Of a stretch of 64,000 bases of DNA, positions 45,310 to 57,428 are shown one piece after another. The notes beneath the pieces are model-generated. The model made no database searches, had not been told where the DNA came from, and saw only the letters and a list, made by a program, of their open reading frames with translations. The stretch comes from Ovis canadensis (Eukaryota; Chordata; Mammalia; Artiodactyla; Bovidae): assembly GCF_042477335.2 (NCBI RefSeq), contig NC_091248.1:120240501-120304500 (forward strand). The letters run 5' to 3'. Both the position numbers and the translations under genes were made by a program. The first letter of the stretch is position 1. Each line of letters begins with the position of its first letter.

Positions 45310-47396
45310 AATTCTAGAAAATGCAAGAAATGGGTTCCTGGAGGAAGAATTATCAAAATTGCTGGGATATGGCAGATGTTTCCAGAATAAGTGAATCTAT
45401 GTGAGAACTAAGTTCTACCTAGATACAGCCATTCTACACCAAATAATGCATCTGAATGCCCTACTAGTATGTCAGTTCTTCTTTAGCAAGCTGTCACTCC
45501 GGAAGTAGTTTCTGTGTCTTTCATAGCTGAAATTTTTCTGATATGAAGATGACTTAGTAGAAGGCAGAGTTTCTCAGTTCTGGCACCATTGATGATATGA
45601 GCCTGGTAATTGTTACAGGATGCTGGCATGCACACTGTAGGACATTTATCAGCATCTTTGGCCTATAGCTACAAGTAGCGCTAGTTCTCCCCCCAGTTCA
45701 GTTCAGTTCAGTCGCTCAGTCATGTCCGACTCTTTGTGACCCCAGGGACTACAGCACGCTAGGCTTCCCTGTCCATCACCAATTCCTGGAGCTTACTCAA
45801 ACTCATGTCCATTGAGTTGGTGATGCCACCCAACCATCTCATCCTCTGTCGTCCCCTTCTCCTCCCACCTTCGATCTTCCCCAGCATCAGGGTCTTTTCA
45901 GATGTGTCAGTTCTTTGCATCAGGTGGCCAAAGTATTGGACAGCATTAATGTGGGAAAAACCAAGGGTAACTGATGGTGGTGGCGCCTGTGAGTGGGAGG
46001 AGAAGGGAGCAGAGTAGACCTGAAGGAGCTTTGTATTCTAAGTGAAAGTCACTAGAGAAATCTCTCTGTGGAAGAGGCTAGTGGAATACTGGATCCAAGG
46101 GGGGTGTCTCTGTATCTACGTATGCATATTTGTCATTTATGTAAAGTAGGTGAGCAAGTCTGAGAAAGACATCCTTGCATGATTGTGTGGGAGCTTTTTT
46201 GAACCTCAAGGTCTTTTATACTTCTGAGATGCTGAAAACTTTCTGTGAGGTTTGATCCTGGAGATAGGACTGAAAATTCCCAAGCTCAATAAATATTCTT
46301 GTCTGCTCCTTATGTGTGCAAACCTCCTGATCTCAATAACTTCAATGATTTCTCATTTAGGATCAACACAGAACATGCCATAATGTGTGGTGCTCTCCTT
46401 CTTCAAACTCTTCCCATAAAAGAACCATAAGCTATGTATGGGGAATATACATATTTTTTTTACCCCAAAATGTGAGTTGGTGTCTATACTACTTTTCCTA
46501 ACCTCACACATATGGTGGCCCAGAGGCATGTGTCTGTATTAATTAATCTGTATTTTTGTCACCTCTCTTTCCCATGCATGTGGCTTAGTGACCTTGGAGG
46601 CACTAGTTTAAATAGTCCTCCAGCAAATATGTTAACATTTGTATTGGCAGGAACAACAGTCACTGGTCTCTAAGGGTAATTTATGCCCTTTCCTTCAATG
46701 AGTCTGTTTTTCCTTTTCCTTGGCTTCTTCTGCCATTTTCCTGGTTAATACATCACCAGTCATCAAGGCTACACCAGGCTGACTCTTTACCACTACAATG
46801 TGTAGGGAAACTTTATTAAGGATTCCTCTTCTTGAGAAAAGATGTACTAAGTAACGTGCTAAAAACTGAAGCAACAATTAGGCAGCAAAATACAAAAGGA
46901 TCAAGGTTCAGAGCATATGCTTTTGTAACACCCTCGGTGCTGACCTGGGAGTCTGTGCTAAGCCGAATTTCTAATGCTGCCATAAAGGAAGTCACAGTTA
47001 GTGAACAGGATGTTCCCTTTTGATAAAGGAACCCTGGAAACAGGCTGAGTTTTCCTTGAGAGTCCTGCTCAAGGGTGGCATTAGTTTGGGGACATCTCTA
47101 GTCCAGCTTCATGTGTTTGCCCCCACATTTTGGTTGTAGCATCGGCAACCTTTTTCTGTAAAAGGATAGCCAGTACCTGCTTTAAGATTTGCAGGCAGTA
47201 TGGTGTCTGTCACAGCTACTCTGCTCTTGACCATAAGCAACTCTAACAGTATGTAAAGGAGTGAGCACTGCTGCGTTGCAGTACAAGCTTATTTACTAAA
47301 GCAGGCTACAGGCCAGCTTATTTCTGGGTCAGTCTGTTGACCCTGCTTCAGAAGATAGGGGTGAAACCATTAAATGCCCCACATCCAGACTTGAAG
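45310..47396. other. Duplicated 5' flank, no gene seen
   Basis: Aligns in pieces with 20650-21060 and 30745-31800 of copy A, with the BovB piece at 45696-45940 in between. No conserved open frame. Confidence 0.55.
45696..45940 (-). mobile_element. BovB 3' tail
   Basis: Antisense, starting with (TTCAG)n and ending at GTGGCCAAAGTATTGG. Flanking duplicated DNA resumes at GACAGCATTAATG. Confidence 0.85.
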
Positions 47397-47765
47397 GCTT
47401 AGTGCTGAAGAATTGATGCTTTCAAACTGTGGCGCTGGGGAAGACTCCGTGGACTGCAAGAGATCAAAGCAGTCAATCCTAAAGGAAATCAATGCTGAAT
47501 ATTCATGGGAAGGATGGATGCCGAAGCTCCAATACTTTGGCCTCCTGGTGCAAACAGCCAACTCATTAGAAAGGACCCTGATGCTGGTACAGTTGGAGGG
47601 CAGGAGGAGAAGGGGACAACAGAGGATGAGATGGTTGGATGGCATCACTGATTCAGTGGACATGAGTTTGTACGAACTCTGGGAGACAGTGAAAGACAGG
47701 GGAGCCTGGCGTGCTGCAGTCCATGGGCTCGCAGAGTCCGACACGACTGAGTGACTGAACAGCAA
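47397..47765 (+). mobile_element. BovB 3' tail
   Basis: Sense BovB C-terminal stretch (frame 47413-47754) ending TGAGTGACTGAACAGCAACA. Absent from copy A near 31.85 kb. Confidence 0.87.
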
Positions 47766-48230
47766 CAAACATTCAGACTTGAAATTAAATGGTGTTCATC
47801 TCCAGCGATCTGAAAATGACTTGAAATATTGCCATCTAATTTGTTGCCTTTTCTTCAAGCAATATTTTAGGTAGAAAAGAAGAAGAGAGGGGTTGAGGAT
47901 TTAGAGCCAGAATATTGAGGTGACAGAGAGCAGGGCAGGAAAAAGGAAATTCTAACAGAAATAGATCATTTTACCAAAGAAGGAGCAGTGACAATATACT
48001 GGAAAGGAATGTTGAGATCTGGAACCAGAGTTCTAGCCTTCATTCAATCACTAGATTTTTGCCTTTTTTTTTTTGTCCCTGAACTTTAATATTCTCATGG
48101 GTAAAATTAATAGCCATAGAAAAAATTTGGTGAGATGCAGAGGTTGACATGATCTTTGATTCACATAATAGAATTTTGTTGAAGTGTCAACATAAACAAA
48201 TCATATCTCTGTCAGAATTCACATTTCCAT
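47766..48230. other. Duplicated flank, no gene seen
   Basis: Its right part (48090-48230) aligns with 31870-32010 of copy A, directly before the L1 insertion. Confidence 0.5.
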
Positions 48231-48899
48231 GCAAATTTTAAAATTATTTGTTCTAGCTCTGTGAAAAAAATGTCACTGATATTTTGATAGAAATTGCACT
48301 GAATCTGTAGATTGCCTTAGGTAACTTGATCATTTTAACACTGTTGATGCTGCCAATCCAAGAACATGGAATATCTTCCCATCTGTTTGTATCATCTTTC
48401 TTTCATTAGTGCCATAGATTTCTGAATATAGGTCTTTTACCCCTTTAGATAAGTTTATTCCTAGGTTTTTTTTTTTTAATGTGATGGTAAATAGGATTGT
48501 TCCTTTAATTTCTCTTTATGATAGTTCATTGTTAGTGCATAGAGATGCAACAGATCTCTGCATATAAATTCTGTATCTTGCAACTTCATGGATGAGCTCT
48601 AGTAGTTTTCTGGTGGTATCGATGTCCAGATTGATCAGGGGGCCTACCTCCCCGAGGAAATAGCCGGTGGTGTTGAGATCAAAAGCAAGATCAAGGTGTC
48701 CAACACACTCGAAAGTCAGCTGGACCTCATAGGCCAGCAGATGATGCCCGAAGTGCAGGGAGCCTTGTTTGGTGCAAATGCCAACAGGAAGCTTTTGGAC
48801 TAAGCCAGCAGGAGGTGCGTGACGTGGACGCTCCCAACATTGGAAGAAACGAGATGGCCTGTATAGCTTCCTCTTTGCTGTCCCCTGCCCTTATTTGTC

Positions 48900-51800
48900 A
48901 GCGGGCCGCACGGGCGGCTGCGACCCGGCGCACTAAGCGCGGCTGAGAGGAGTTACCCCACGTCCCAGGTCAGGGGCGACAGCCGGGAGGAGACACTCCG
49001 CGTCCGAGGTCAGGGGCGGTGGCCGAGAGGAGCTACCCTGCGTCCGAGGTCAGGGGCGGCCGGGAGAAGCCACCCCTCGCCTGAGGCCAGGGGCAGCGGC
49101 GGCTGGGAGGAGCCACCCAGCGCTGGAGGTCAGGGGCGGCGCCCGAGGCCAGGGGCGGTGGCCGAGGCCAGGGGCGGTGGCCGGGAGAAGCAACCCAAGG
49201 AGCAATGGCTGTGCGGGTGCAGGAGGGCCTGGAGGAGCCATCCCACGTTGAAGGTCAGGAAGGGCAGCGGTAAGGAGATACCCCTCTTCCAAGGTAAGGA
49301 GCAGTGGCTGCGCTCTGCTGGAGCAGCTGTGAAGAGATATCCCATGTCCAAGGTAAGAGAAACCCAAGTAAGATGATAGGTGTTGCAAAAGGGCATCAGA
49401 GGGCAGACACACTGAAACCATACTCACAGAAAACTAGTCAGTCTAATCACACTAGGACCACAGCCTTGTCTAACTCAATGAAACCAAGCCATGACCGTGG
49501 GGCAACCAATGACGAGCAGGTCATGGTGCAGAGGTCTGACAGAATGTGGTCCACTGGAGAAGGGAATGGCAAGCCACTTCAGTATTCTTGCCTTGAGAAC
49601 CCCATGAACAGTATGAAAAGGCAAAATGATAGGGTACTGAAAGAGGAACTCCCCAGGTCAGTAGGTGCCCAATATGCTACTGGAGATCAGTGGAGAAATA
49701 ACTCCAGAAAGAATGAAGAGATGGAGCCAAAGCAAAAACAATACCCAGTTGTGGATGTGACTGGTGATAGAAGCAAGGTCTGATGCTGTAAAGAGCAATA
49801 TTGCATAGGAACCTGGAATGTCAGGTCCGTGAATCAAGGCAAATTGAAAGTGGTCAAACAAGAGAAGGCAAGAGTGAACGTTGACATTCTAGGAATCAGC
49901 GAACTAAAATGGACTGGAATGGGTGAATTTAACTCAGATGACCATTATATCTACTACTGTGGGCAGGAATCCCTCAGAAGAAATGGAGTAGCCATCATGG
50001 TCAACAAAAGAGTCCGAAATGCAGTACTTGGATGCAATCTCAAAAATGACAGAATGATCTCTGTTCGTCTCCAAAGCAAACCATTCAATATCACAGTTAT
50101 CCAAGTCTATGCCCCAACCAGTAATGCTGAAGAAACTGAAGTTGAAAGGTTTTATGAAGACCTACAAGACCTTTTAGACCTAACACCCAAAAAAGATGTC
50201 CTTTTCATTATAGGGGACTGGAATGCAAAAGTAGGAAGTCAAGAAACACCTGGAGTAACAGGCAAATTTTGCCTTGGAATGTGGAATGAAGCAGGGAAAA
50301 GACTAATAGAGTTTTACCAAGAAAATGCACTGGTCATAGCAAACACCCTCTTCCAACAACACAAGAGAAGACTCTACACACGGACATCACCAGATTGGTC
50401 AACACTGAAATCAGACTGATTATATTCTTTGCAGCCAAAGATGGAGAAGCTCTATAGAGTCAACAAAAACAAGACCAGGTGCTGACTGTGGCTCAGATCA
50501 TGAACTCCTTATTACCAAATTCAGACTGAAATTGAAGAAAGCAGGGAAAACTGCAAGACCGTTCAGGTACGACCTAAATCAAATCCCTTATGATTATACA
50601 GTGGAAGTGAGAAATAGATTTAAGGGCCTAGATCTGATAGATAGAGTGCCTGATAAACTATGGAATGAGGTTCGTGACATTGTACAGGAGACAGGGATCA
50701 AGACCATCCCCATGGAAAAGAAATGCAAAAAAGCAAAATGGCTATCTGAGGAGGCCTTACAAATAGCTGTGAAAAGAAGAGAAGCGAAAAGCAAAGGAGA
50801 AAAGGAAAGATATAAGCATCTGAATGCAGAGTTCCAAAGAATAGCAAGAAGAGATCAGAAATCCTTCTTCAGCAATCAATGCAAAGAAATAGAGGAAAAG
50901 AACAGAATGGGAAAGACTAGAGATCTCTTCAAGAAAATTAGAGCTACCAAGGGAACATTTCATGCAAAGATGGGCTTGATAAAGGACAGAAATGGTCTGG
51001 ACCTAACAGAAGCAGAAGATATTAAGAAGAGGTGGCAAGAATACACAGAACAACTGTACAAAAAAGATCTTCATGACCGAGATAATCATGATGGTGTCAT
51101 CACTAATCTAGAGCCAGACATCTTGGAATGTGAAGTCAAGTGGGCCTTAGAAAACATCACTATGAACAAAGCTAGTGGAGGTGATGGAATTCCAGTGGAG
51201 CTGTTTCAAATCCTGAAAGATGATGCTGTGAAAGTGCTGCACTCAATATGCCAGCCAATTTGGACAACTCAGCAGTGGCCACAGGACTGGAAAAGGTCAG
51301 TTTTCATTCCAATTCCAAAGAAAGGCAATGCCAAAGAATGCTCAAACTACTGCACAGTTGCACTCATCTCACATGCTAGTTAAGTAATGCTCAAAATTCT
51401 CCAAGTCAGGCTTCAGCAGTATGTGAACCGTGAACTTTCTAATGTTGAAGCTGGTTTTAGAAAAGGCAGAGGAACCAGAGCTCAAATTTCCAACATCTGC
51501 TGGATCAAGGAAAAAGCAAGAGAGTTCCAGAAAAACATCTACTTCTGCTTTATTGACTATGCCAAAGCCTTTGGCTGTGTGGATCACAATAAACTGTGGA
51601 AAATTCTTCAAGAGATGGGAATACCAGACCTGCCTCTTGAGAAATCTGTATGCAGGCCAGGAAGCAGCAGTTAGAACTGGACATGGAACAACAGACTGGT
51701 TCCAAATAGGAAAAGGAGTATGTCAAGGCTGTATATTGTCACCCTGCTTATTTAACTTCTATGCAGAGTACATCATGAGAAACGCTGGACTGGAAGAAGC

Positions 51801-52622
51801 ACAAGCTGGGATCAAGATTGCCGGGAGAAATCTCAATAACCTCAGATATGCAGATGACACCACCCTTATGGCAGAAAGTGAAGAGGAGCTAAAAAGCCTC
51901 TTGATGAAAGTGAAAGTGGAGAGTGAAAAAGTTGGCTTAAAGCTCAACATTCAGAAAACGAAGATCATGGCATCTGGTTCCATCACTTCATGGGAAATAG
52001 ATGGAGAAACAGTGGAAACAGTGTCAGACTTTATTGTTTGGGGCTCCAAAATCACTACAGATGGTGACTGCAGCCATGAAATTAAAAGATGCTTACTCCT
52101 TGGAAGAAAAGTTATGACCAACCTAGACAGTATATTCAAAAGCAGAGACATTACTTTGCCGACTAAGGTCCATCTAGTCAAGGCTATGGTTTTTCCAGTG
52201 GTCATGTATGGATGTGAGAGTTGGACTGTGAAGAAGGCTAAGCACTGAAGAATTGATGCTTTTGAACTGTGGTGTTGGAGAAGACTCTTGAGAGTCCCTT
52301 GGACTGCAAGGAGATCCACCCAGTCTATTCTAAAGGAGATCAGCCCTGGGATTTCTTTGGAAGGCATAATGCTAAAGCTGAAACTCCAGTACTTTGGCCA
52401 CCTCATGCGAAGAATTGACTCATTGGAAAAGACTCTGATGATGGGAGAGATTGGCGCAGGAGGAGAAGGGGGCAACAGAGGATGAGATGGCTGGATGGCA
52501 TCACTGACTCGATGGATGTGAGTCTGAGTGAACTCTGGGAGATGGTGATGGATGGGGAGGCCTGGCGTACTGCGATTCATGGGGTCCAAAGACTCGAACA
52601 CGACTGAGCGACTGAACAACAG
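48900..52622 (+). mobile_element. BovB LINE (RTE clade), near full-length but disabled
   Basis: The longest intact-looking BovB here. The 5' part (about 48900-49360) is GC-rich with tandem units. The ORF begins with an AP-type endonuclease (49829-50419; ISELKWTGMGEF, GDWNAKVG) and continues into RT (50532-51383, 51387-51674, then 51430-52248; YADDTTLMAESEEELKS). It ends in the conserved C-terminal region up to 52622. At least four breaks are visible: loss of frame at the end of the endonuclease, an in-frame TAA after ALISHAS, a frameshift near 51625, and a TGA after TVKKAKH. It cannot make the full protein. I see no clear target duplication. Confidence 0.93.
48935..49360 (+). repeat. GC-rich tandem repeats in the BovB 5' region
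   Basis: Roughly 30-50 bp units built on GAGGAG-TACCC-CG-CC-GAGGTCAGGGGCGG repeat about eight to ten times. They are CpG-rich, which would suit a LINE internal promoter. Promoter activity is inferred, not shown. Confidence 0.75.
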
Positions 52623-54903
52623 AACAATAGCTCTTCTGTAGCTAATGTTCTCCGACTGATGGGTAATGATGGGAGTCTCAGTTAGTACCATAGGAAACTT
52701 TCCTCTACCTTGTCTCAAAGTAGCACAATTTCCCGCCATTCTGTAGCATGCAGTTGCAGGGCCAGGTGTGGGTGCATGCGTGTCCCGCACCTCCTGCTGT
52801 CCTGGGCTCCACCGTCCAGCCTACAGGCGCCGGGGTGGTAAACTCAGTCCTCAAGTGCATGTGGGTCTCATCCCTTCCGGCAGCAGCAGCTTCTCGCCTA
52901 CATGTTTGGACCTAGAAGTGTCTGTAAATGTGATTTTAAGGTCTATTCCATGAATCTGCTCTATTTATTAAAACACAATGTGGAGGTAAAAAAAAAAAAA
53001 AGGAAGATCATGTGGCTTATATTCTTCAATTTGTTAATGTGGTGTATCACATTAATTGATTTGATTTGAAGATACTGCAAATCCTTAGTCCCTGGGATAA
53101 GTGCCACTTGATCATGGTGTATTATCCTTTTAATGTATTGTTGGATTGTTAGTTGGTGTGTTTTTGCATCTATGTTCATAAGTGATATTTTACCTATAAT
53201 TTTCTTTTTTGTGATAGATTTGTCTGGTTTTGGTATCAGGCCTGTAATTTTCTTTTTCTGTGATAACTTTGTCTAGTGTGAGCCTCACAGAATGCATTCA
53301 GAAGTGTTCCTTCCTCTGCAATATTTGGGAATAGTTTGAGAAGGAAAGGTGCTAACTCTTCTCTAAACATTTGGTAGAATTCACCTGTGAAGCCATCTGA
53401 TCCTGGCTTTTTCTTCTTGGGAGTGTTATAATTACTGATTCAATTTTTTTTTTTTTTTACTGGTAATGGTCTGTTATTTTTTATTTCTTCCTGGTTCAAT
53501 GTGGGGAGATTTTCTCTTTCCAAGAATTTGTTCATTTCTTCTAGGTCGCCCATAGTTGTTCAGAGTAATCTCTTAAGGTCCTTTGTATTTCTGTGATGTT
53601 GCTGTAACTTCTTTTTCATTTCTGATTTTATTGATTTGGGCCCTCTCCCTTCTTTTTCTGGGTAAATGTTCATCAATTTTTTTACCTTTTCAAAGAACAG
53701 CTTTCACTTTCCTCGATCTGATCTCTTCTGCTGTTTCCTTTTAAGTCTGTATTTCATTTATTTCTGCTCTAATCTTTATGATTTCGTTCCTTCTACTAAC
53801 TTTGGGTTTTGTTCTTCTTTCCCTCGTTCTTTTGGGTGTAAAGGTAGGTTGGTTGAGGTTTTTCTTGTTCGTGAGGTAGGCTGTTATAGCTATAAACATC
53901 TCTTTCAGAACTGCTTTTGCTACATACCATAGGTTTTGGATCACTGTATTTTTGTTACTCTGTCTTCCATTTGCAGCTGCATCTACCCTCCACCCTACAA
54001 GATTAGCTGGTAAAGCAGACCTAATAAAAGGACAATTCAGTTTATCATAGAAATGTTCAGGCATGTAACCTGAGACCCAGAGCATCAGTAGAGCATGTGC
54101 AAATGCTCAAATTATGAAATGATTTACAAACTTACCGCTTGTGAGAATTATGATCTGGGGAGGCATTTATGGAGAACATTTATAGAGAGGCATTTATAGA
54201 GAACATCCTTTTCGATTAGAAGGAAAGGAGATCAGGAAGAGAAACAGAGATGGATGGAGGTAAAAGCGAAGCTGAAGGTCAAAATAGGGCAACAAAAACA
54301 GGAAATAATGAGAAACAAGGAAAACATAGTACCCAACCCAAGTCAAGTTTTTGATTAAGGCAGTTTTCTGTCAAATGTGTGCATATCCTCAAGAATGCTG
54401 AGCCCATAGGTAGGAAGGCAGAAAAACTTGTTTTTTGGTGATTTGTCTTAGGCTCCATCATCCCAAATCCCTTTAATATACATACCTTGCTTTATGGGGT
54501 ATAGTTCCTATCAGAGCAAATTGATACCCAAGGAGATCCACTGCTTAATTCAGAAATATGTTTTTATTTTGGTTTTAGAAACTACACTTTGGAGGAGTAG
54601 GAAAAGGAAAGTAGTAGGCACCTTGAAGTCCACTCTAGGAGGAAGACATAGGTCCTTGGGCATGGGAGTGAGCAATCATTCACAAGTGTTGTGACTGGCA
54701 GGACTCTCAGTCAGCTGTCATTTGCCTATTTCATCCTTGGGGAGTGACAGTCATCAGGCAAACCATTTAGCAATCTTAGAAGAGAAGACAGGCTCACATA
54801 GGACAAGTCATCTCAAGCTAACCCCATTTTCTTTGGGTGAGCTCATTAGGTTGAGGACTTTAGAGAAAAATTGGAATCTTGCATGTCTTGTTTTCAGCAA
54901 AGT

Positions 54904-55355
54904 TCAGTTCAGTTCAGTTCAGTTCAGTCGCTCAGTCGTGTCCGACTCTGTGCGACCCCATGCATCGCAGCACGCCAGGCCTCACTGTCCATCACCATCT
55001 CCCGGAGTTCACTCAGACTCATGTCCATCGAGTCCGTGATGCCATCCAGCCATCTCATCCTCTGTCGTCCCCTTCTCCTCCTGCCCCCAGTCCCTCCCAG
55101 CATCAGAGTCTTTTCCAATGAGTCAACTCTTCGCATGAGGTGGCCAAAGTACTGGAGTTTCAGCTTCAGCATCATTCCTTCCAAAGTAATCCCAGGGTCG
55201 ATCTCCTTCAGAATGGACTGGTTGGATCTCCTTGCAGTCCAAGGGACTCTCAAGAGTCTTCTCCAACACCACGGTTCAAAAGCATCAATTCTTCAGCGCT
55301 CAGCCTTCTTCACAGTCCAACTCTCACATCCATACATGACCACAGGAAAAACCAT
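54904..55355 (-). mobile_element. BovB 3' tail with target duplication, private to copy B
   Basis: Antisense fragment flanked by AGCAAAGT at 54896-54903 and 55356-55363. Copy A near 33045 reads AGCAAAGTATTTGACAATG with no insert, so the empty site is preserved. Confidence 0.93.
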
Positions 55356-55363
55356 AGCAAAGT

Positions 55364-56280
55364 ACTTGACAATATTTATATGACATTTTTGCACTTTCCA
55401 TAGTATTTTTTACAAGTTGATACACACTCTTGCTGCTGTAGTCCAACATATATTTCCAGCTGATTAACAACTTTTCTCCAGAGTTCTCAGTGCCCATACA
55501 AAATGTTCACGAAGTTGCTGAGCTCTGATTTGACATCCTGAAAGCTAAGTAGCTGATTTGCTAATGAACCAGAGCTGAGAAGAATCAACACCACAGATGA
55601 CCAAATCAAGGTACCAAAGATGTAACATCCAATGTAAAAATCTCCCTAGTTTATCAAAGTAGTTCTCCAATCATTTTACTCTCTTTAAGTGCCACTACCA
55701 GACTCGACTTTGACCCACAGTTTGATATAATACTATTATTCCTAGACAAATGGAATTCAAGGAGATCAAAGCTAATGACAGAGCCTCAAGTAACATTGGC
55801 CAATCTTCCCCCTGGGCTCTTATTTCCTCTCTGCTTGAGGGCTGTCACCATTTCCTTGTGACCAAGTCCTCATTTGATATATCATCTCCAATAAATGGGT
55901 TTCTCTTGTTTTTGTGTCATTGCCCACTTAGGATCCTAACTCCTTAGGAAAGTGTTCAGTTTTGCCATTCTGAAGCCAAATTCCCACCCCTGAGCCCAAC
56001 TTACTGCCTTCTTCTCACCCCTCTGAGGCTGGCACTCATCTGCTTGGGGGTTTGGGCAATGAATCTATTCCTCTGACCTTGCCTGGGTATACTCAGTCCC
56101 GCCAAAGTAGTCCCAACCCACCTCTTGAGGTGCAAAGCCTGAGAGGGAAAGAGGAAACGTGAGCTGTAGAAACTAGCAAGGGCAGTGTCTCCCCAAGCAA
56201 ATCCTCCCAGGGCCAGGGAAGCACACTCCGAGGACAGGAACCCTGGCAGGGAGACCCCGGGTCCCATCCTGTCTGAGCTG
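55364..56280. other. End of copy B and upstream DNA of the TRBV relic
   Basis: Non-coding. Similarity to copy A stops near 56015. I see no TRBV-type CRE-like decamer ahead of the relic. Confidence 0.5.
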
Positions 56281-56592
56281 ATGAGGGCTCTGGGCTCCTC
56301 TCCTGTGTGGTCCTCTGTCTCCTGGAGCAGGTGAGGCCTGGGAACAGGTGGGACATTTTTGTCTTTGGACTTCTGGCTTTGCTCATGGAGTCGCCTTAGG
56401 AGAGTCTCTGAACATGGTTTATCACTCTCTCAGGCCCTTTGGACAATGGAATGACCCAGATCCCTAAATGCCTGGTGACAGTGATGGGGAGAAAAGGAAT
56501 CTACAGTTTGAACAACATCTGAGACATGACTCTCTATATTGGTACATACAAAATGCGGCAAAATCGCCAGAGCTCCTGTTTTTCTAACCATA
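56281..56592 (+). pseudogene. TRBV: TRBV pseudogene (TRBV3/TRBV4-like), truncated
   Basis: The leader exon (56281-56330) resembles that of the functional TRBV at 63288 but has a 2-bp excess after the ATG that shifts the frame. The donor GTGAGG and the acceptor CTCTCTCAG (ending 56433) are kept. The V exon reads GPLDNGMTQIPKCLVTVMG, close to the TRBV3 pattern. First-cysteine sequence is degraded (YSLNN where CEQ is expected) and a TGA follows. After a shift, framework 2 is still readable as LYWYIQNAAKSPELLFF. A BovB then interrupts it at 56593. About 70 bp of flank after the BovB (57355-57425) has no clear framework 3, and I find no cysteine 104 or RSS. It is dead. Confidence 0.85.
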
Positions 56593-57343
56593 GTTCAGTT
56601 CAGTTCAGTTCAGTAGCTCAGTCGTGTCCGACTCTTTGTGACTCCATGAATTGCAGCATGCCAGGCCTCCCTGTCCATCACCAACTCCCGGAGTTCACTC
56701 AGACTCACATCCATTGAGTCAGTGATGCCATCCAGCCATCTCATCCTTGGTCGTCCCCTTCTCCTCCTGCCCCCAATCCCTCCCAGCATCAGAGTCTTTT
56801 CCAATGAGTCGACTCTTCACATGAGGTGGCCAAAGTACTGGAGTTTCAGCTTTAGCATCATTCCTTCCAAAGAAATACCAGGGTTGATCTCCTTCAGAAT
56901 GGACTGGTTGGATATCCTTGCAGTCCAAGGGACTCTCAAGAGTCTTTTCCAACACCACAGTTCAAAAGCATCAATTCTTCGGCGCTCAGCCTTCTTCACA
57001 GTCCAACTCTCACATCCATACATGACCACAGGAAAAACCATAGCCTTGACTAGACGGACCTTAGTCGGCAAAGTAATGTCTCTGCTTTTGAATATACTAT
57101 CTAGATTGGTCATAACTTTTCTTCCAAGGAGTAGGCGTCTTTTAAGTTCATGGCTGCAGTCACCATCTGCAGTGATTTTGGAGCCCCAAAAATAAAGTCT
57201 GACACTATTTCTACTGTTTCCCCATCTATTTTCCATGAAGTGATGGAACCAGATGCCATGATCTTTGTTTTCTGAATGTTGAGCTTTAAGCCAACTTTTT
57301 CACTCTCCTCTTTCACTTTCATCAAGAGGCTTTTTAGCTCCTC
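56593..57343 (-). mobile_element. BovB insertion inside the TRBV pseudogene
   Basis: About 750 bp of antisense BovB 3' sequence flanked by the 11-bp duplication TTCTAACCATA (56582-56592 and 57344-57354). Confidence 0.95.
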
Positions 57344-57428
57344 TTCTAACCATAAGCCTCATCTATATTGAGAAGTCAGTTTGAGATGGAAGGGACTAGG
57401 GTTAATCCAAACCTTCTGATTGCAGGCA

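Larger units (their letters stand above)
48621..53002 (+). pseudogene. ATP6V1E1P: ATP6V1E1 processed pseudogene, 5'-truncated, split by BovB
   Basis: 48621-48803 encodes the C-terminus of the V-type H+-ATPase E1 subunit: [32 protein letters not shown] and [14 protein letters not shown], followed by a TAA stop. A few codons are missing after GGVEI. 3' UTR-like sequence runs to about 48899. A BovB occupies about 48900-52622. 3' UTR-like sequence then continues to ATTAAA (52967-52972) and a poly(A) tail (52988-53001). No introns, an A tail and loss of the N-terminal part mark an L1-mobilised retrocopy. It is non-functional. The assignment of 52623-52987 to the same transcript is inferred from the A tail and position. 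Confidence 0.8.
48231..53962 (-). mobile_element. L1 element split by an ATP6V1E1 retrocopy and a BovB
   Basis: Antisense L1 ORF2 sequence occupies 48231-48620 and 53003-53962 (minus-strand frames NIDAKTHQLTIQQYIKRI and RRNEIIKIRAEINE are typical L1 ORF2). Host flank resumes at about 53965, matching 32030 in copy A. Part of ORF2 that should lie between the two pieces is missing. It contains no intact ORF. Confidence 0.8.

Noticed and set aside
49050-49427. Repetitive Leu/Ala/Pro-rich minus-strand frame
   Set aside because: Antisense of the GC-rich tandem repeats at the 5' end of BovB.
51951-52790. 279-codon minus-strand open frame
   Set aside because: Antisense of the BovB ORF plus flanking retrocopy 3' UTR. 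Its length comes from BovB codon composition.
54901-54930. Short direct repeats (TTCAG)n, considered as a CRISPR-like array
   Set aside because: They have no spacers. They are the simple-sequence tail of BovB and recur at each BovB 3' end.
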